In this document: positions 16,282 to 25,537 of the stretch, one piece after another
Layout of the letters: every line of letters begins with the position of its first letter
Numbering within the stretch: position 1 is the first letter of the stretch
Assembly: GCF_035917415.1 (NCBI RefSeq)
Contig: NZ_CP109073.1
Span: 1,528,501 to 1,592,500 of the forward strand
Length of the DNA stretch: 64,000 nt
DNA from: Streptomyces sp. NBC_01803
GTDB taxonomy: Bacteria > Actinomycetota > Actinomycetes > Streptomycetales > Streptomycetaceae
Direction of reading: 5' to 3'
Notes under the pieces: model-generated
What the model saw: only the letters and a program-made list of their open reading frames with translations
Told to the model about the DNA's origin: nothing
Database searches by the model: none
Translations under genes and position numbers: made by a program

Positions 16282-17772
16282 TTACCCGCGCGTACGCGCC
16301 GGGACGAAAGGCTCCAGCACCGCGGCCAGCTCGGGGTGCACCCGGGCCTTCAGCAGCGTGCCCTCGCCCGTGTGCTCCTCGGTCAGGACCTCGCCCTCGG
16401 CGTGCACGCGGGAGACGAGCGCCCCCTGCGTATACGGCACCAGGGCCTCCAGCTCGACCTCGGGGTGCGGCAGCTCCGCGTCGATCCAGGCCAGCAGCTC
16501 CGGAATGCCCATCCCGGTGTGCGCCGAGATGGCGATCGCCCGCTTCTCAGCGCGCATCAGCCGCTGGAGGGTGAGCTCGTCGGCGACATCGGCCTTGTTG
16601 ACCACCACGATCTCGGGAATGTCCTTCGCCCCGACATCGCGGATCACCTCACGGACGGCCGCGAGCTGCTCCTCGGGCACCGGGTGCGAGCCGTCCACGA
16701 CGTGGAGGATCAGGTCGGCGTCGCCGACCTCCTCCATCGTGGAGCGGAACGCCTCGACCAGGTGGTGCGGCAGGTGCCGCACGAAGCCGACGGTGTCGGC
16801 GAGGGTGTACAGCCGCCCGCTGGGGGTCGTGGACCTGCGCACGGTCGGGTCGAGGGTGGCGAACAGCGCGTTCTCCACCAGCACGCCCGCGCCGGTGAGC
16901 TGGTTGAGCAGGGAGGACTTGCCGGCGTTGGTGTAGCCGGCGATGGCGACCGAGGGCACCTTGTTGCGATGCCGCTCCTGCCGCTTGAGGTCACGGCCGG
17001 TCTTCATCTCCGCGATCTCCCGGCGCATCTTCGCCATCTTCTCGCGGATCCGCCGCCGGTCGGTCTCGATCTTGGTCTCACCGGGGCCGCGGGTCGCCAT
17101 GCCCCCGCCGCCGCTGGATCCGCCGCCGCCCATCTGGCGGGAGAGCGACTGACCCCAGCCGCGCAGGCGCGGCAGCATGTACTGCATCTGGGCCAGCGAG
17201 ACCTGCGCCTTGCCCTCGCGGGACTTGGCGTGCTGGGCGAAGATGTCGAGGATCAGGGCGGTCCGGTCGACCACCTTCACCTTGACGACGTCCTCCAGGT
17301 GGATGAGCTGGCCGGGGCTGAGCTCACCGTCGCACACAACGGTGTCGGCGCCCGTCTCCAGCACCAGATCACGCAGCTCCTGGGCCTTGCCCGAGCCGAT
17401 GTACGTGGCCGGGTCCGGCTTGTCGCGGCGCTGGATCACGCCATCGAGCACCAGGGCGCCGGCGGTCTCCGCCAGGGCGGCGAGCTCCGCCAGGGAGTTC
17501 TCCGCGTCCTGGGCGGTGCCGGAGGTCCAGACGCCGACCAGCACGACGCGCTCCAGGCGCAGCTGGCGGTACTCGACCTCGGTGACATCCTCGAGCTCCG
17601 TGGAGAGTCCCACGACACGGCGGAGCGCGGCCCGCTCGGCGCGCTCGAACTGCTCACCGTCCCGCTCCTCGTCGAATTCGCTCCGGGCCACGTCCTCATC
17701 CATCAGGGCGTCGGCCCGGCGGCCCGCGGCGCGGCGCTGGTTGGTGTCCTGTGGAAGGGAAGAGAAGGTCAA
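16282..17772 (-). CDS. hflX: Ribosome-associated GTPase HflX
   Basis: HflX is a GTPase that binds the 50S subunit and rescues stalled or hibernating ribosomes under stress. The 496-residue protein has the N-terminal HflX domain ([20 protein letters not shown] and [11 protein letters not shown]), then a glycine-rich loop ([10 protein letters not shown]) before [15 protein letters not shown]. The GTPase motifs follow: G1 [16 protein letters not shown]3 [10 protein letters not shown] and G4 [10 protein letters not shown]-terminal domain of about 75 residues completes it. An N-terminal acidic extension of about 60 residues is typical for actinobacteria. It lies 76 bp upstream of panD and 157 bp after rshA, all on the minus strand. 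Confidence 0.96.
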   Translation of the reverse strand: MTFSSLPQDTNQRRAAGRRADALMDEDVARSEFDEERDGEQFERAERAALRRVVGLSTELEDVTEVEYRQLRLERVVLVGVWTSGTAQDAENSLAELAALAETAGALVLDGVIQRRDKPDPATYIGSGKAQELRDLVLETGADTVVCDGELSPGQLIHLEDVVKVKVVDRTALILDIFAQHAKSREGKAQVSLAQMQYMLPRLRGWGQSLSRQMGGGGSSGGGGMATRGPGETKIETDRRRIREKMAKMRREIAEMKTGRDLKRQERHRNKVPSVAIAGYTNAGKSSLLNQLTGAGVLVENALFATLDPTVRRSTTPSGRLYTLADTVGFVRHLPHHLVEAFRSTMEEVGDADLILHVVDGSHPVPEEQLAAVREVIRDVGAKDIPEIVVVNKADVADELTLQRLMRAEKRAIAISAHTGMGIPELLAWIDAELPHPEVELEALVPYTQGALVSRVHAEGEVLTEEHTGEGTLLKARVHPELAAVLEPFVPARTRG

Positions 17773-17929
17773 TGCGGTCCTTAAGTCGGATGGAGGGGAC
17801 TGCTTGTCCTAACGCCCGGGCGATCCGGAACATTCCGCGGCCCCCGGAAGCGGATTTCCATAGTGGCACGCCCCCTCGCGGCCGTCACCCGGATTAGCGA
17901 GCGTGCCGCGCCCCTTCTCCGAACCGGTC

Positions 17930-20062
17930 TCAGGGCTGGAGCCGCGCCGCCCGCGTCACGTCATAGACCCCGGGTACCCGGCGCATCGCCTTCATCAACC
18001 TCGGCAGCCCGGACGCGTCCGGCAGCCGCAACGTGTAGGTGTGCCGCACCCGGTGCTCGCGGGGCGGCTCGATTTCGGCGTGCAGCACGGCGGCACCGTG
18101 CGCGGCCAGGGCCTCGGTGAGGTCCGCGAACAGCTCCGGTCGGCCCAGGGCCTCGGCGTGCAGCGTGACGCGGCAGCCCACCGATCCGGAGCGCCAGCTC
18201 ACGCGCAGCGGGCGGCGGCCGGCGGCGGTCATGTCGGCCGCGGCCGGACAGTCCTCCCGGTGCACGGTGACAGCGCCGCCCCGGACCGCGAAGCCGGACA
18301 CCGTGTCCGGCGGCACGGGCGTGCAGCAGCGGGCCAGCCGCACGGGCGCGTCGGGGGCACCCGCGACGACGGCCGCGGACTCCTCGGTCGGCCCGGCGGG
18401 CGGCGGCGGATCGGCGGACGCGGCCGGGGCCGCGACGAGCGCGGTGGCCGGCGCGTCGTCCGCGGCGGGCTCGTCCGCGCCGCCCTGGACACTGTCGAGC
18501 CAGCGCCGGATCGGGATGCGGGCGGCCGGCGTCGTGGCGTAGTCCAGCCATTCCGGGGAAGGACCCCAGCTGCCGTCCGCGGCGAGCAGGAGCTGCACGG
18601 CGTCGCCGTCGTGCAGCACGGTGCGCAGCGTGGCGAGCCGCCCGTTGACCCGGACGCCGATGCAGGCGTGCGCGTCCTGGCCGTGCCGGGCGTAGGCCGC
18701 GTCCACACAGGTCGCGCCGACCGGGAGCTGGAGCGGACCCTCCTCGGCGGCGTCGACGAAGACCGTGATCTCGCGGTCCCGGGCGAGCTCGTCGCGCAGC
18801 GCGGTCCAGAAGGTGTCGGGGTCGGGCGCCTGCCGCTGCCAGTCGAGCAGCCGGGACAGCCAGCCGGGGCGGGTCGGGTCGCCGCGCTCGGCGTCGTCGC
18901 CGACCGGCTCGCCCTCGCCGGGGCGGGTCGGGTCGCCGAGCGCGATGACCCCGGCCTCGGCCACGCGGTGCATGGTGTGGGTGCGGACCAAGACTTCCGC
19001 GACCTGCCCGGCGTCGACGGCGAGCGCCGTGTGCAGCGACTGGTAGAGGTTGAACTTGGGGGCCGCGACGAAGTCCTTGAACTCCGAGACGACCGGGGTG
19101 AAACAGGTGTGCAACTCGCCGAGGACGGCGTAGCAGTCGGCGTTCTCCCCGACCAGAATCAGCAGGCGGCCGTAGTCGTACGGGCCGAGCGCGCCGCGTT
19201 TGAGCCTGACCCGGTGCACGGAGAGCACATGCCGTGGCCGGATCACGACCTCGGCGGCGATCCCGGCCTCGCGCAGCACGGCGCGCACGGACTCCGCGAC
19301 CCGCGCGAGCGGATCGGGCCGGTCGGTGTGCCGGCGGATCAGCTCCCGCGCGGTGGCGTGCTCCTCGGGCTGGAGGATGGCGAAGACCAGGTCCTCCAGC
19401 TCGGTCTTCACGGTCTGCACGCCCAGCCGCTCGGCCAGCGGGATGAGGACGTCGCCGGTGACGCGCGCGATCCGGGCCTGCTTCTCCGGGCGCATCACGC
19501 CGAGGGTGCGCATGTTGTGCAGCCGGTCGGCCAGCTTGATCGACATCACGCGGACGTCGCTGCCGGTGGCCACGAGCATCTTGCGGAAGGTCTCGGACTC
19601 GGCGGCGGCGCCGTAGTCGACCTTCTCCAGCTTGGTGACGCCGTCCACCAGGTGGCCGACCTCGTCCCCGAACTCGGCGCGGACCTGATCGAGGGTCACC
19701 TCGGTGTCCTCGACGGTGTCGTGCAGCAGGGACGCCGTCAGGGTGGTGGTCTCCGCGCCCAGTTCGCCGAGGATGAGGGTCACCGCCAGCGGATGGGTGA
19801 TGTACGGCTCGCCACTCTTGCGGAACTGTCCGCGGTGCGCGGACTCGGCCAGCAGATAGGCGCGGCGCAGGATGCCCAGGTCGGCGCGTGGATGGTGGCG
19901 GCGGTGGGCCTGGGCCAGATGCTCGATCGCGTCCGGCAGCCGGCCCCGCAGGGCCGTCCGCAGGACGGCGGCGCGCCCGAGCTGACGCAGCCTCAGCATG
20001 TCCCTGCGGCCACCGCGGCGTCCGCCGGCCGTGCCGCTCGGTGTGGTCGCCTCTGCGCTCAT
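17930..20062 (-). CDS. rshA: RelA/SpoT homologue, RshA-type
   Basis: This 710-residue member of the (p)ppGpp synthetase/hydrolase family corresponds by content and position to Streptomyces RshA, the second long RelA/SpoT homologue. The hydrolase half looks intact: FRKSGEPYITHPLAV, the HD motif in SLLHDTVEDT and SIKLADRLHNMRTL. The synthetase region is recognisable from RPRHVLSVHRV, EFKDFVAAPKFNLYQSLHTA and EVLVRTHTMHR. However, it departs from the consensus, with YDYGRLLILV where YDxxxxRVIV is usual and no AHW motif. A TGS domain (residues about 445-510) and a C-terminal ACT-like domain follow, separated by an Ala/Pro linker. It is therefore probably mainly a ppGpp hydrolase or regulator; synthetic activity cannot be judged from sequence alone. 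Confidence 0.88.
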   Translation of the reverse strand: MSAEATTPSGTAGGRRGGRRDMLRLRQLGRAAVLRTALRGRLPDAIEHLAQAHRRHHPRADLGILRRAYLLAESAHRGQFRKSGEPYITHPLAVTLILGELGAETTTLTASLLHDTVEDTEVTLDQVRAEFGDEVGHLVDGVTKLEKVDYGAAAESETFRKMLVATGSDVRVMSIKLADRLHNMRTLGVMRPEKQARIARVTGDVLIPLAERLGVQTVKTELEDLVFAILQPEEHATARELIRRHTDRPDPLARVAESVRAVLREAGIAAEVVIRPRHVLSVHRVRLKRGALGPYDYGRLLILVGENADCYAVLGELHTCFTPVVSEFKDFVAAPKFNLYQSLHTALAVDAGQVAEVLVRTHTMHRVAEAGVIALGDPTRPGEGEPVGDDAERGDPTRPGWLSRLLDWQRQAPDPDTFWTALRDELARDREITVFVDAAEEGPLQLPVGATCVDAAYARHGQDAHACIGVRVNGRLATLRTVLHDGDAVQLLLAADGSWGPSPEWLDYATTPAARIPIRRWLDSVQGGADEPAADDAPATALVAAPAASADPPPPAGPTEESAAVVAGAPDAPVRLARCCTPVPPDTVSGFAVRGGAVTVHREDCPAAADMTAAGRRPLRVSWRSGSVGCRVTLHAEALGRPELFADLTEALAAHGAAVLHAEIEPPREHRVRHTYTLRLPDASGLPRLMKAMRRVPGVYDVTRAARLQP

Positions 20063-20277
20063 GGGATGCGCACCTCCCGCGGTCTCCGTGACCGGACCGC
20101 GTCCCCGTTGATCCCGCAGCGGCGCCGGTGCTTGATGCTACCGAGCCCACCACGCGCTACTGACCGGCGACCGCCCCGATCGCGTGGGATCACCCATTCC
20201 AGTGACTTATGTTCTGGGAAAGGTGGCCGAAACCCGCAGGGCCCCCGGCCGGTATCAGCGGGGTCGCTCAAGTGAGG

Positions 20278-21198
20278 TCACTCAGGGGAGGCGCTGAGCC
20301 ACGCGGGGTCGATCGTCCCCTCCGCGACGATGACCGCCGGGCCTGTCATGGTGATCTCGCCGTCCGGGTGCTCGGTGATCAGCAGCCGACCGCCCGGCAC
20401 GTCCACGGTGTAGGTGGTGGCATCGCCACCGCCGTCCACCGGGTCGAGGCCGTCGCGGCGGGCCGCGGCGACCATGACGGCGCAGGCGCCCGTGCCGCAG
20501 GAGCGGGTCTCGCCGGAGCCGCGCTCGTGCACCCGGAGCGCCACGTGGCGCGGTCCGCGGTCCGCGACGAACTCCACGTTGACCCCGCGCGGATAGGCGT
20601 CGGCCGGATGGACAGCCGGCGCGTCGAGGAGCGGCCCGGCCTCCGCGAGGTCGCCGACGAACGCGACGGCGTGCGGGTTCCCCATGTCGATGTGGCGCGC
20701 GGGCCAGACGCGGTCGCCCACGGTGACGGTCACCGAGGGGTCGGGCCCGGACGGCAGGCGGGCCGCGCCCATGGCGACGGTGACGCTCCCGTCCTCCTCG
20801 AAGCGGACCCGGCGGACCCCGGCCCGGGTGGCGACGGCCAGGTCGCCACCCTTGACGAGCCCGGCGCGCCGCAGATACCGCGCGAAGACCCGCACCCCGT
20901 TCCCGCACATCTCGGCTGTGCCGCCGTCCGCGTTGCGGTAGTCCATGAACCACTCGGCCTCGCCGGCCAGTGCCCTGGTCTCGGGGTCGGCGGCCGACCG
21001 CACGACGCGCAGCAGCCCGTCGCCCCCGATCCCGGCGCGGCGATCACACAGCCGCGCCACCGTCGCCGCGGAGAGCGCGAGGCGGCCGTCGAAGTCGGGG
21101 ATGATGACGAAGTCGTTCTCCGTGCCGTGTCCCTTGAGGAACGGCACGGGCTGCTGTGCGATGCCCACCCACCCGATGGTAACGGATCGTGACGACAC
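20278..21198 (-). CDS. dapF: Diaminopimelate epimerase
   Basis: DapF converts LL- to meso-diaminopimelate for peptidoglycan and lysine synthesis (Streptomyces cell walls use the LL form, but meso is still the lysine precursor). Both catalytic cysteines are visible: the first in AEMCGNGVRVF, the second in TRSCGTGACAV. The N-terminal motif FLKGHGTENDFVIIPDFDG is typical. The GTG at 21196-21198 directly abuts the upstream gene's stop (TGAGTG), suggesting coupling. Another in-frame GTG at 21168 gives a length closer to that of other family members. It lies between rshA and miaA, an order conserved in Streptomyces. Confidence 0.95.
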   Translation of the reverse strand: MSSRSVTIGWVGIAQQPVPFLKGHGTENDFVIIPDFDGRLALSAATVARLCDRRAGIGGDGLLRVVRSAADPETRALAGEAEWFMDYRNADGGTAEMCGNGVRVFARYLRRAGLVKGGDLAVATRAGVRRVRFEEDGSVTVAMGAARLPSGPDPSVTVTVGDRVWPARHIDMGNPHAVAFVGDLAEAGPLLDAPAVHPADAYPRGVNVEFVADRGPRHVALRVHERGSGETRSCGTGACAVMVAAARRDGLDPVDGGGDATTYTVDVPGGRLLITEHPDGEITMTGPAVIVAEGTIDPAWLSASPE

Positions 21199-21768
21199 TC
21201 AGCGCAGGGCGGCGACGCGCAGGACCGCGAGCACGGCCAGCAGCAGGACGCCGAGGCCGTACAGCGCCAGCAGCCGCCAGTCCGGTCGGCGGCCCGAGCC
21301 GCGCGGCGGGAGCCCCGGCCAGGTGTAACCGGCGCGGCGGGCGGCCATCATGCCCCAGCCGGCGGCGCTGCACCCGATGAGGAGGCCGAGCATGGCCACG
21401 ACGGAGCCCGCCTCGTCGAAGGCGAAGGCGAGCGGGAAGGCGAACATCAGCGAGCCGACGAGGCTCAGCAGCACGATGGGCGCGAAGAGCGCGAGGCGGA
21501 GCCGCCGGGGGGGCCGCAGGTCGGCGTAGGACTCGTCGCCGCGGAAGTCGTCGATGATCTCGACCGCCTCGCCGCCCGGACCGGCGGCGTCGACGCGGTG
21601 CGCCGAGTCAGCGTGGCCCAGGGGGTCGAGGTCGTCGAGGGGGTCCAGGGAACTCGCCGACAGGGCGTCCCCGAACCCGTCGGGCACGAGCGGATCGTCG
21701 GTGGTACGCCGGGGCGGAAAGCCTTCCGTCGTGCCGTTGCTCTCGCGAGGGCCGGCCTCCATCGCCAC
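21199..21768 (-). CDS. Membrane protein of unknown function, four-helix type
   Basis: I do not recognise a family. The 189-residue protein has an acidic, probably disordered N-terminal 85 residues (PLDDLDPLGHADS). Three or four hydrophobic segments follow: LALFAPIVLLSLVGSLMFAF, a second through VVAMLGLLIGCSAAGWGMM, and a last one, LLALYGLGVLLLAVLAVL. The N-terminus is probably cytoplasmic. It is placed between miaA and dapF on the same strand, and its TGA is immediately followed by the GTG annotated as the dapF start, which suggests co-translation. It is likely a conserved Streptomyces integral membrane protein; no enzymatic motif is visible. Confidence 0.75.
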   Translation of the reverse strand: MAMEAGPRESNGTTEGFPPRRTTDDPLVPDGFGDALSASSLDPLDDLDPLGHADSAHRVDAAGPGGEAVEIIDDFRGDESYADLRPPRRLRLALFAPIVLLSLVGSLMFAFPLAFAFDEAGSVVAMLGLLIGCSAAGWGMMAARRAGYTWPGLPPRGSGRRPDWRLLALYGLGVLLLAVLAVLRVAALR

Positions 21769-21874
21769 GCGCCCTCCCTACTGCTCAACGGTTTCATACC
21801 TGCGACATCGCTCGATGATGGCACGCGATCCGGCCACTCCCGGGTGCCTGGAGCGTCCCGATGCCATCACGTGA

Positions 21875-22822
21875 TCAGGATGTGACCGCTCGTTCGAGCA
21901 GCTCCCACGCCCGTTGTTCAAGCTGCCCGGCCGCCTCGCGCGCCCCGCTCAGCCAGCGCACGCGCGGGTCGCGGCGGAACCAGCTCTCCTGCCTGCGGGC
22001 GAAGCGCCGGGTGGCGCGGACGGTCTCCTCGCGGGCCTCCTCCTCGGTGCACTCGCCGGCCAGCGCGGCGAGCACCTGCTGATAGCCGAGCGCCCGGGAG
22101 GCGGTCAGCCCGGCGCGCAGACCGGCCCCCTCCAGGGCGCGGACCTCGTCGACGAGGCCGGCGGCCCACATCCGGTGCACGCGGGCGGTGATCCTGGTGT
22201 CGAGCTCGGCTCGGTCCACGCCGACGCCGATCTGGAGCGTGCGGTAGACGCCGCGCTCCTCGGCGGGTCCGGGCAGGTTGGCGGTGAACGGGCGGCCGGT
22301 GATCTCGATGACCTCCAGGGCGCGGACGATCCGCCTGCCGTTGCTGGCGAGGATGGCCTCGGCGGCGGGCGGGTCGGCGGCGGCGAGGCGGGCGTGCAGG
22401 GCGCCGCTGCCGTGGCGGGCGAGGTCGGCCTCCAGCCTGGCCCTGACTCCCGGGTCGGTGCCGGGGAAGTCGAGCCGGTCGACGGCGGCGCGCACATAGA
22501 GACCGGAGCCGCCGACCAGGACCGGGACGCGGCCGGCCGCCAGGAGCCGGTCGACGTGGTCACGGGCCAGCCGTTGGTACGCGGCGACACTGGCGGTCTC
22601 GGTGACGTCCCAGATGTCGAGCAGGTGGTGCGGGACGCCCCGCCGCTCGACGGGGGTCAGCTTGGCCGTGCCGATGTCCATGCCCCGGTAGAGCTGCATG
22701 GAGTCGGCGTTGATCACCTCGCCGCCCAGCCGCCTGGCCAGCGCGACCCCGAGATCGGATTTTCCGGCCGCGGTGGGTCCCACCACGGCGACGACCTGCG
22801 GGGCGGAGGCTGCGGCGTTCAC
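21875..22822 (-). CDS. miaA: tRNA dimethylallyltransferase
   Basis: MiaA transfers a dimethylallyl group to N6 of adenosine 37 in tRNAs reading UNN codons; MiaB, encoded 1.1 kb upstream in this window, then methylthiolates the product. The 315-residue protein has the P-loop VVGPTAAGKSDLGVALA, followed by EVINADSMQLYRGMDIGTAKL and PHHLLD. GRRIVRALEVIEITG and LGYQQVLAAL are typical of the family, as is the arginine-rich TRRFARRQESWFRRD near the C-terminus. The start is a GTG. It is the first of the three clustered minus-strand genes miaA, membrane protein and dapF. Confidence 0.96.
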   Translation of the reverse strand: MNAAASAPQVVAVVGPTAAGKSDLGVALARRLGGEVINADSMQLYRGMDIGTAKLTPVERRGVPHHLLDIWDVTETASVAAYQRLARDHVDRLLAAGRVPVLVGGSGLYVRAAVDRLDFPGTDPGVRARLEADLARHGSGALHARLAAADPPAAEAILASNGRRIVRALEVIEITGRPFTANLPGPAEERGVYRTLQIGVGVDRAELDTRITARVHRMWAAGLVDEVRALEGAGLRAGLTASRALGYQQVLAALAGECTEEEAREETVRATRRFARRQESWFRRDPRVRWLSGAREAAGQLEQRAWELLERAVTS

Positions 22823-22961
22823 GCGGGCAGTCTTCCAGATCGGCCGGAAGCCCTCGAACGAGCGACGTGACGCGGGACCGCGCGGGTCGTTTCTCGTTCA
22901 GAGGTTCCGCCCGTCGTCAGCGGGCGGGACATCACCCACACAAGTGATATCAGGAGTGGTT

Positions 22962-23156
22962 ATGGGTGTTTTTGCCTGGTTGAAGGGCCGCGGACAGGAC
23001 AGGAAGCAGCCGTCCGGCACGGCGGCCGGGGAGGCCGGTGCGGCGCCGGAGGAGACGCCGGCCGCCGAGGGCGCCGACGGCGACGGCGTCGGGATCCCCA
23101 AGCAGACCGCGGGTGAGGCGGCCGACCGTGAGGCGGGTGAGGAGGCCCGCAAGTAG
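22962..23156 (+). CDS. Small acidic protein of unknown function
   Basis: A 64-residue protein begins MGVFAWLKGRGQDRKQ and continues as an Ala/Gly/Glu-rich chain to DGVGIPKQTAGEAADREAGE. AGGAG stands seven bases before the ATG, which strongly supports this short reading over a longer frame starting upstream. Similar small proteins are widespread in Streptomyces next to miaA; some databases label them gliding motility protein, a name with no support here. The composition suggests disorder, with a short basic, hydrophobic N-terminal helix that might touch membranes or nucleic acid. It stands alone on the plus strand between two minus-strand genes. Confidence 0.7.
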   Translation: MGVFAWLKGRGQDRKQPSGTAAGEAGAAPEETPAAEGADGDGVGIPKQTAGEAADREAGEEARK

Positions 23157-23202
23157 ACCGGCGGCGCCACCGCCCGGGGACGGGCGGTCGCGGAAGGCCG
23201 GG

Positions 23203-23910
23203 TCAGGACCAGGACGCCACGAAGTACCCGACGCCGTACGGTGCCGCGTCGTACAGCAGCCGTCCGGCGAGCCCGGCCCCCTCGGCCGCCCCGGCCAGCA
23301 CCTGCCAGCCCGAGCGCCCCGCGGCGCGCAGCGTCCGCGCCAGCCCGGCGTCGAGCGCGGCGAGCGCGGCGGTGTTGGCCCCTCCAAGCGCCCGCGCGGC
23401 GGCGGCGTCGAACGCGGCGGCGCGCTCGTCGTGGTGGCCGGGGGCCTTGAGCGAGCGGCAGGCGCTGCCGTCCCCCATCACGAGCAGGGCCAGCCGCTCC
23501 GGCCCGGCGGCCAGCTCGCGGCCGACCTCGGCGCAGCGCTCCGGCTCCAGCGGCTCACCGACGCCGAGTCCCTCGACGGGGGCGTTGCGCCACCCGGTGC
23601 GCTCCAGGAGCCAGGCGCCCACGGTCAGCGACGGCGGCAGCTCCCGCTCCCCCGGCTCGCCCTTCCCGAGGCCGACCTCGACGTCCACGCCGAAGCCGCG
23701 CAGCGATCCGCGCGTGCCCGCGGGGAACGCGCCGCGGTCGGGCGGCTCGGCCGGCCCGACCACCAGCAGCCGGTCGGCGCGGGCGGCGGCGAGGACGGCG
23801 ACGGCGTCGTAGCAGGCGGCGCGGGCGTCGTCCATCTCGGCGGCGGCACCCCCGGCCACCTGGGGCACCAGCAGCGGCGGACACGGGCACACGGCGGCGG
23901 CGACAAGCAT
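23203..23910 (-). CDS. Class III extradiol dioxygenase-like protein
   Basis: This 235-residue cytoplasmic protein resembles the catalytic subunit fold of class III (LigB-type) extradiol dioxygenases. It begins MLVAAAVCPCPPLLVPQVAG and contains ADRLLVVGPAEP and LALLVMGDGSACR. In true LigB enzymes His residues at the start and in the middle bind iron. Here the N-terminal CPCPPLL and the middle segment DGSACRSLKAPGHHDERAA do not show a clear complete metal site, so catalysis is uncertain. It lies directly downstream of miaB on the same strand (49-bp gap), a conserved Streptomyces neighbour that suggests a housekeeping rather than a catabolic role. Confidence 0.7.
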   Translation of the reverse strand: MLVAAAVCPCPPLLVPQVAGGAAAEMDDARAACYDAVAVLAAARADRLLVVGPAEPPDRGAFPAGTRGSLRGFGVDVEVGLGKGEPGERELPPSLTVGAWLLERTGWRNAPVEGLGVGEPLEPERCAEVGRELAAGPERLALLVMGDGSACRSLKAPGHHDERAAAFDAAAARALGGANTAALAALDAGLARTLRAAGRSGWQVLAGAAEGAGLAGRLLYDAAPYGVGYFVASWS

Positions 23911-23959
23911 GTCGGCAGCTTAGGGCCTGGCTTGTGGATCTCCGCGGGGCCGCGCGGCC

Positions 23960-25471
23960 TCAGCAGACCGCGCACCCCCCGGCCGGCTCCGCCGCCGGCG
24001 CCGGGGCGCCGACCGAGGGCAGGCCGAGCATGACGCCCGCCGCCGGCTCGGCCGGGGCCGCGTGGCGCAGCTCCCAGGCGTCGCCGGCCCGGGTGCGCCG
24101 GACATTCTTGACCGGGCCCTCGGCGAGCAGGTGGTGCGGGGCGGCGTAGGTGATCTCGACGGTCGCGACGTCACCCGGGCGCGGGGCGGGGCCGTCGGGG
24201 CGGGCGAAGTGCACCAGGCGGTTGTCGGGGGCGCGGCCGGACAGCCGCCGGGTGGCGTCGTCCTTGCGGCCCTCGCCCTCGGCGACCAGCACCTCGACCG
24301 TGCGGCCGACCTGCTTCTTGTTCTCCGCCCAGGAGATCTCCTCCTGGAGCGCGACCAGACGCTCGTACCGCGCCTGCACGATCTTCTTCGGCACCTGCCC
24401 CGGCATCTCGGCGGCCGGGGTGCCGGGGCGCTTGGAGTACTGGAAGGTGAACGCCTGGGCGAAGCGGGCCTCGCGGACCACGTGCAGGGTCTCCTCGAAG
24501 TCCTCCTCGGTCTCGCCGGGGAAGCCCACGATGATGTCGGTGGTGATGGCGGCGTCCGGGATGGCGGCGCGCACCTGCTCGATGATGCCGAGGTAGCGCT
24601 CCTGCCGGTAGGAGCGGCGCATCGCGCGCAGCACGCGGGAGGAGCCGGACTGGAGCGGCATGTGAAGCTGCGGCATCACGTTCGGCGTCTCGGCCATCGC
24701 CTCGATGACGTCCTCGGTGAAGTCGCGCGGGTGCGGCGAGGTGAAGCGGACGCGCTCCAGGCCCTCGATCCGTCCGCAGGCGCGCAACAGCTTGGAGAAC
24801 GCCCGGCGGTCGCCGATGTCGGAGCCGTAGGCGTTGACGTTCTGGCCGAGCAGCGTGATCTCGGTGACGCCCTCCGCGACCAGGGCCTCGACCTCGGCGA
24901 GGATGTCACCGGGCCGGCGATCCTTCTCCTTGCCGCGCAGCGCCGGGACGATACAGAAGGTGCAGGTGTTGTTGCAGCCGACGGAGATGGCGACCCAGGC
25001 CGCGTACGCGCTCTCGCGGCGGGTGGGCAGCGTGGAGGGGAACGCCTCCAGCGACTCCGCGATCTCGACCTGCGCCTCGCGCTGGATCCGGGCCCGCTCC
25101 AGCAGCACCGGAAGGCTGCCGACGTTGTGCGTGCCGAAGACCACGTCCACCCAGGGTGCGCGGCGCACGATCGCGTCGCGGTCCTTCTGCGCCAGGCAGC
25201 CGCCGACCGCGATCTGCATGCCGGGGCGGGCGGCCTTCCGCGGCGCGAGCTGGCCCAGATTGCCGTAGAGCCGGTTGTCCGCGTTCTCCCGGACGGCGCA
25301 GGTGTTGAAGACGACGATGTCGGCGCCGTCCGCGCCGTCGGCGGCGGGGACGTAGCCGGCCCGTTCCAGCAGCCCGGCCATCCGTTCCGAGTCGTGGACG
25401 TTCATCTGGCAGCCGAACGTCCTGACTTGGTAGGTGCGCGTGACTTCGGGCATGCGAGAACTCGATCCCAT
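23960..25471 (-). CDS. miaB: tRNA-i6A37 methylthiotransferase MiaB
   Basis: MiaB is a radical SAM enzyme with two iron-sulphur clusters that adds a methylthio group to the isopentenylated A37 made by MiaA. The N-terminal UPF0004 domain carries its cluster cysteines in [17 protein letters not shown] and VGGCLAQKD. The radical SAM motif is [38 protein letters not shown] and [13 protein letters not shown] are typical. A TRAM domain (about residues 380-450) is followed by a short tail ending in GGCAVC. Start chosen at the ATG 25471, giving 503 residues; an ATG six codons later is equally possible because neither has a strong ribosome binding site. Confidence 0.96.
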   Translation of the reverse strand: MGSSSRMPEVTRTYQVRTFGCQMNVHDSERMAGLLERAGYVPAADGADGADIVVFNTCAVRENADNRLYGNLGQLAPRKAARPGMQIAVGGCLAQKDRDAIVRRAPWVDVVFGTHNVGSLPVLLERARIQREAQVEIAESLEAFPSTLPTRRESAYAAWVAISVGCNNTCTFCIVPALRGKEKDRRPGDILAEVEALVAEGVTEITLLGQNVNAYGSDIGDRRAFSKLLRACGRIEGLERVRFTSPHPRDFTEDVIEAMAETPNVMPQLHMPLQSGSSRVLRAMRRSYRQERYLGIIEQVRAAIPDAAITTDIIVGFPGETEEDFEETLHVVREARFAQAFTFQYSKRPGTPAAEMPGQVPKKIVQARYERLVALQEEISWAENKKQVGRTVEVLVAEGEGRKDDATRRLSGRAPDNRLVHFARPDGPAPRPGDVATVEITYAAPHHLLAEGPVKNVRRTRAGDAWELRHAAPAEPAAGVMLGLPSVGAPAPAAEPAGGCAVC

Positions 25472-25537
25472 TCGATTCGATTCAGTGACCAGTGAGGGCC
25501 GGTCCCCAAGTCTACGTTCCGCTGGTAGCTTGCCCGT

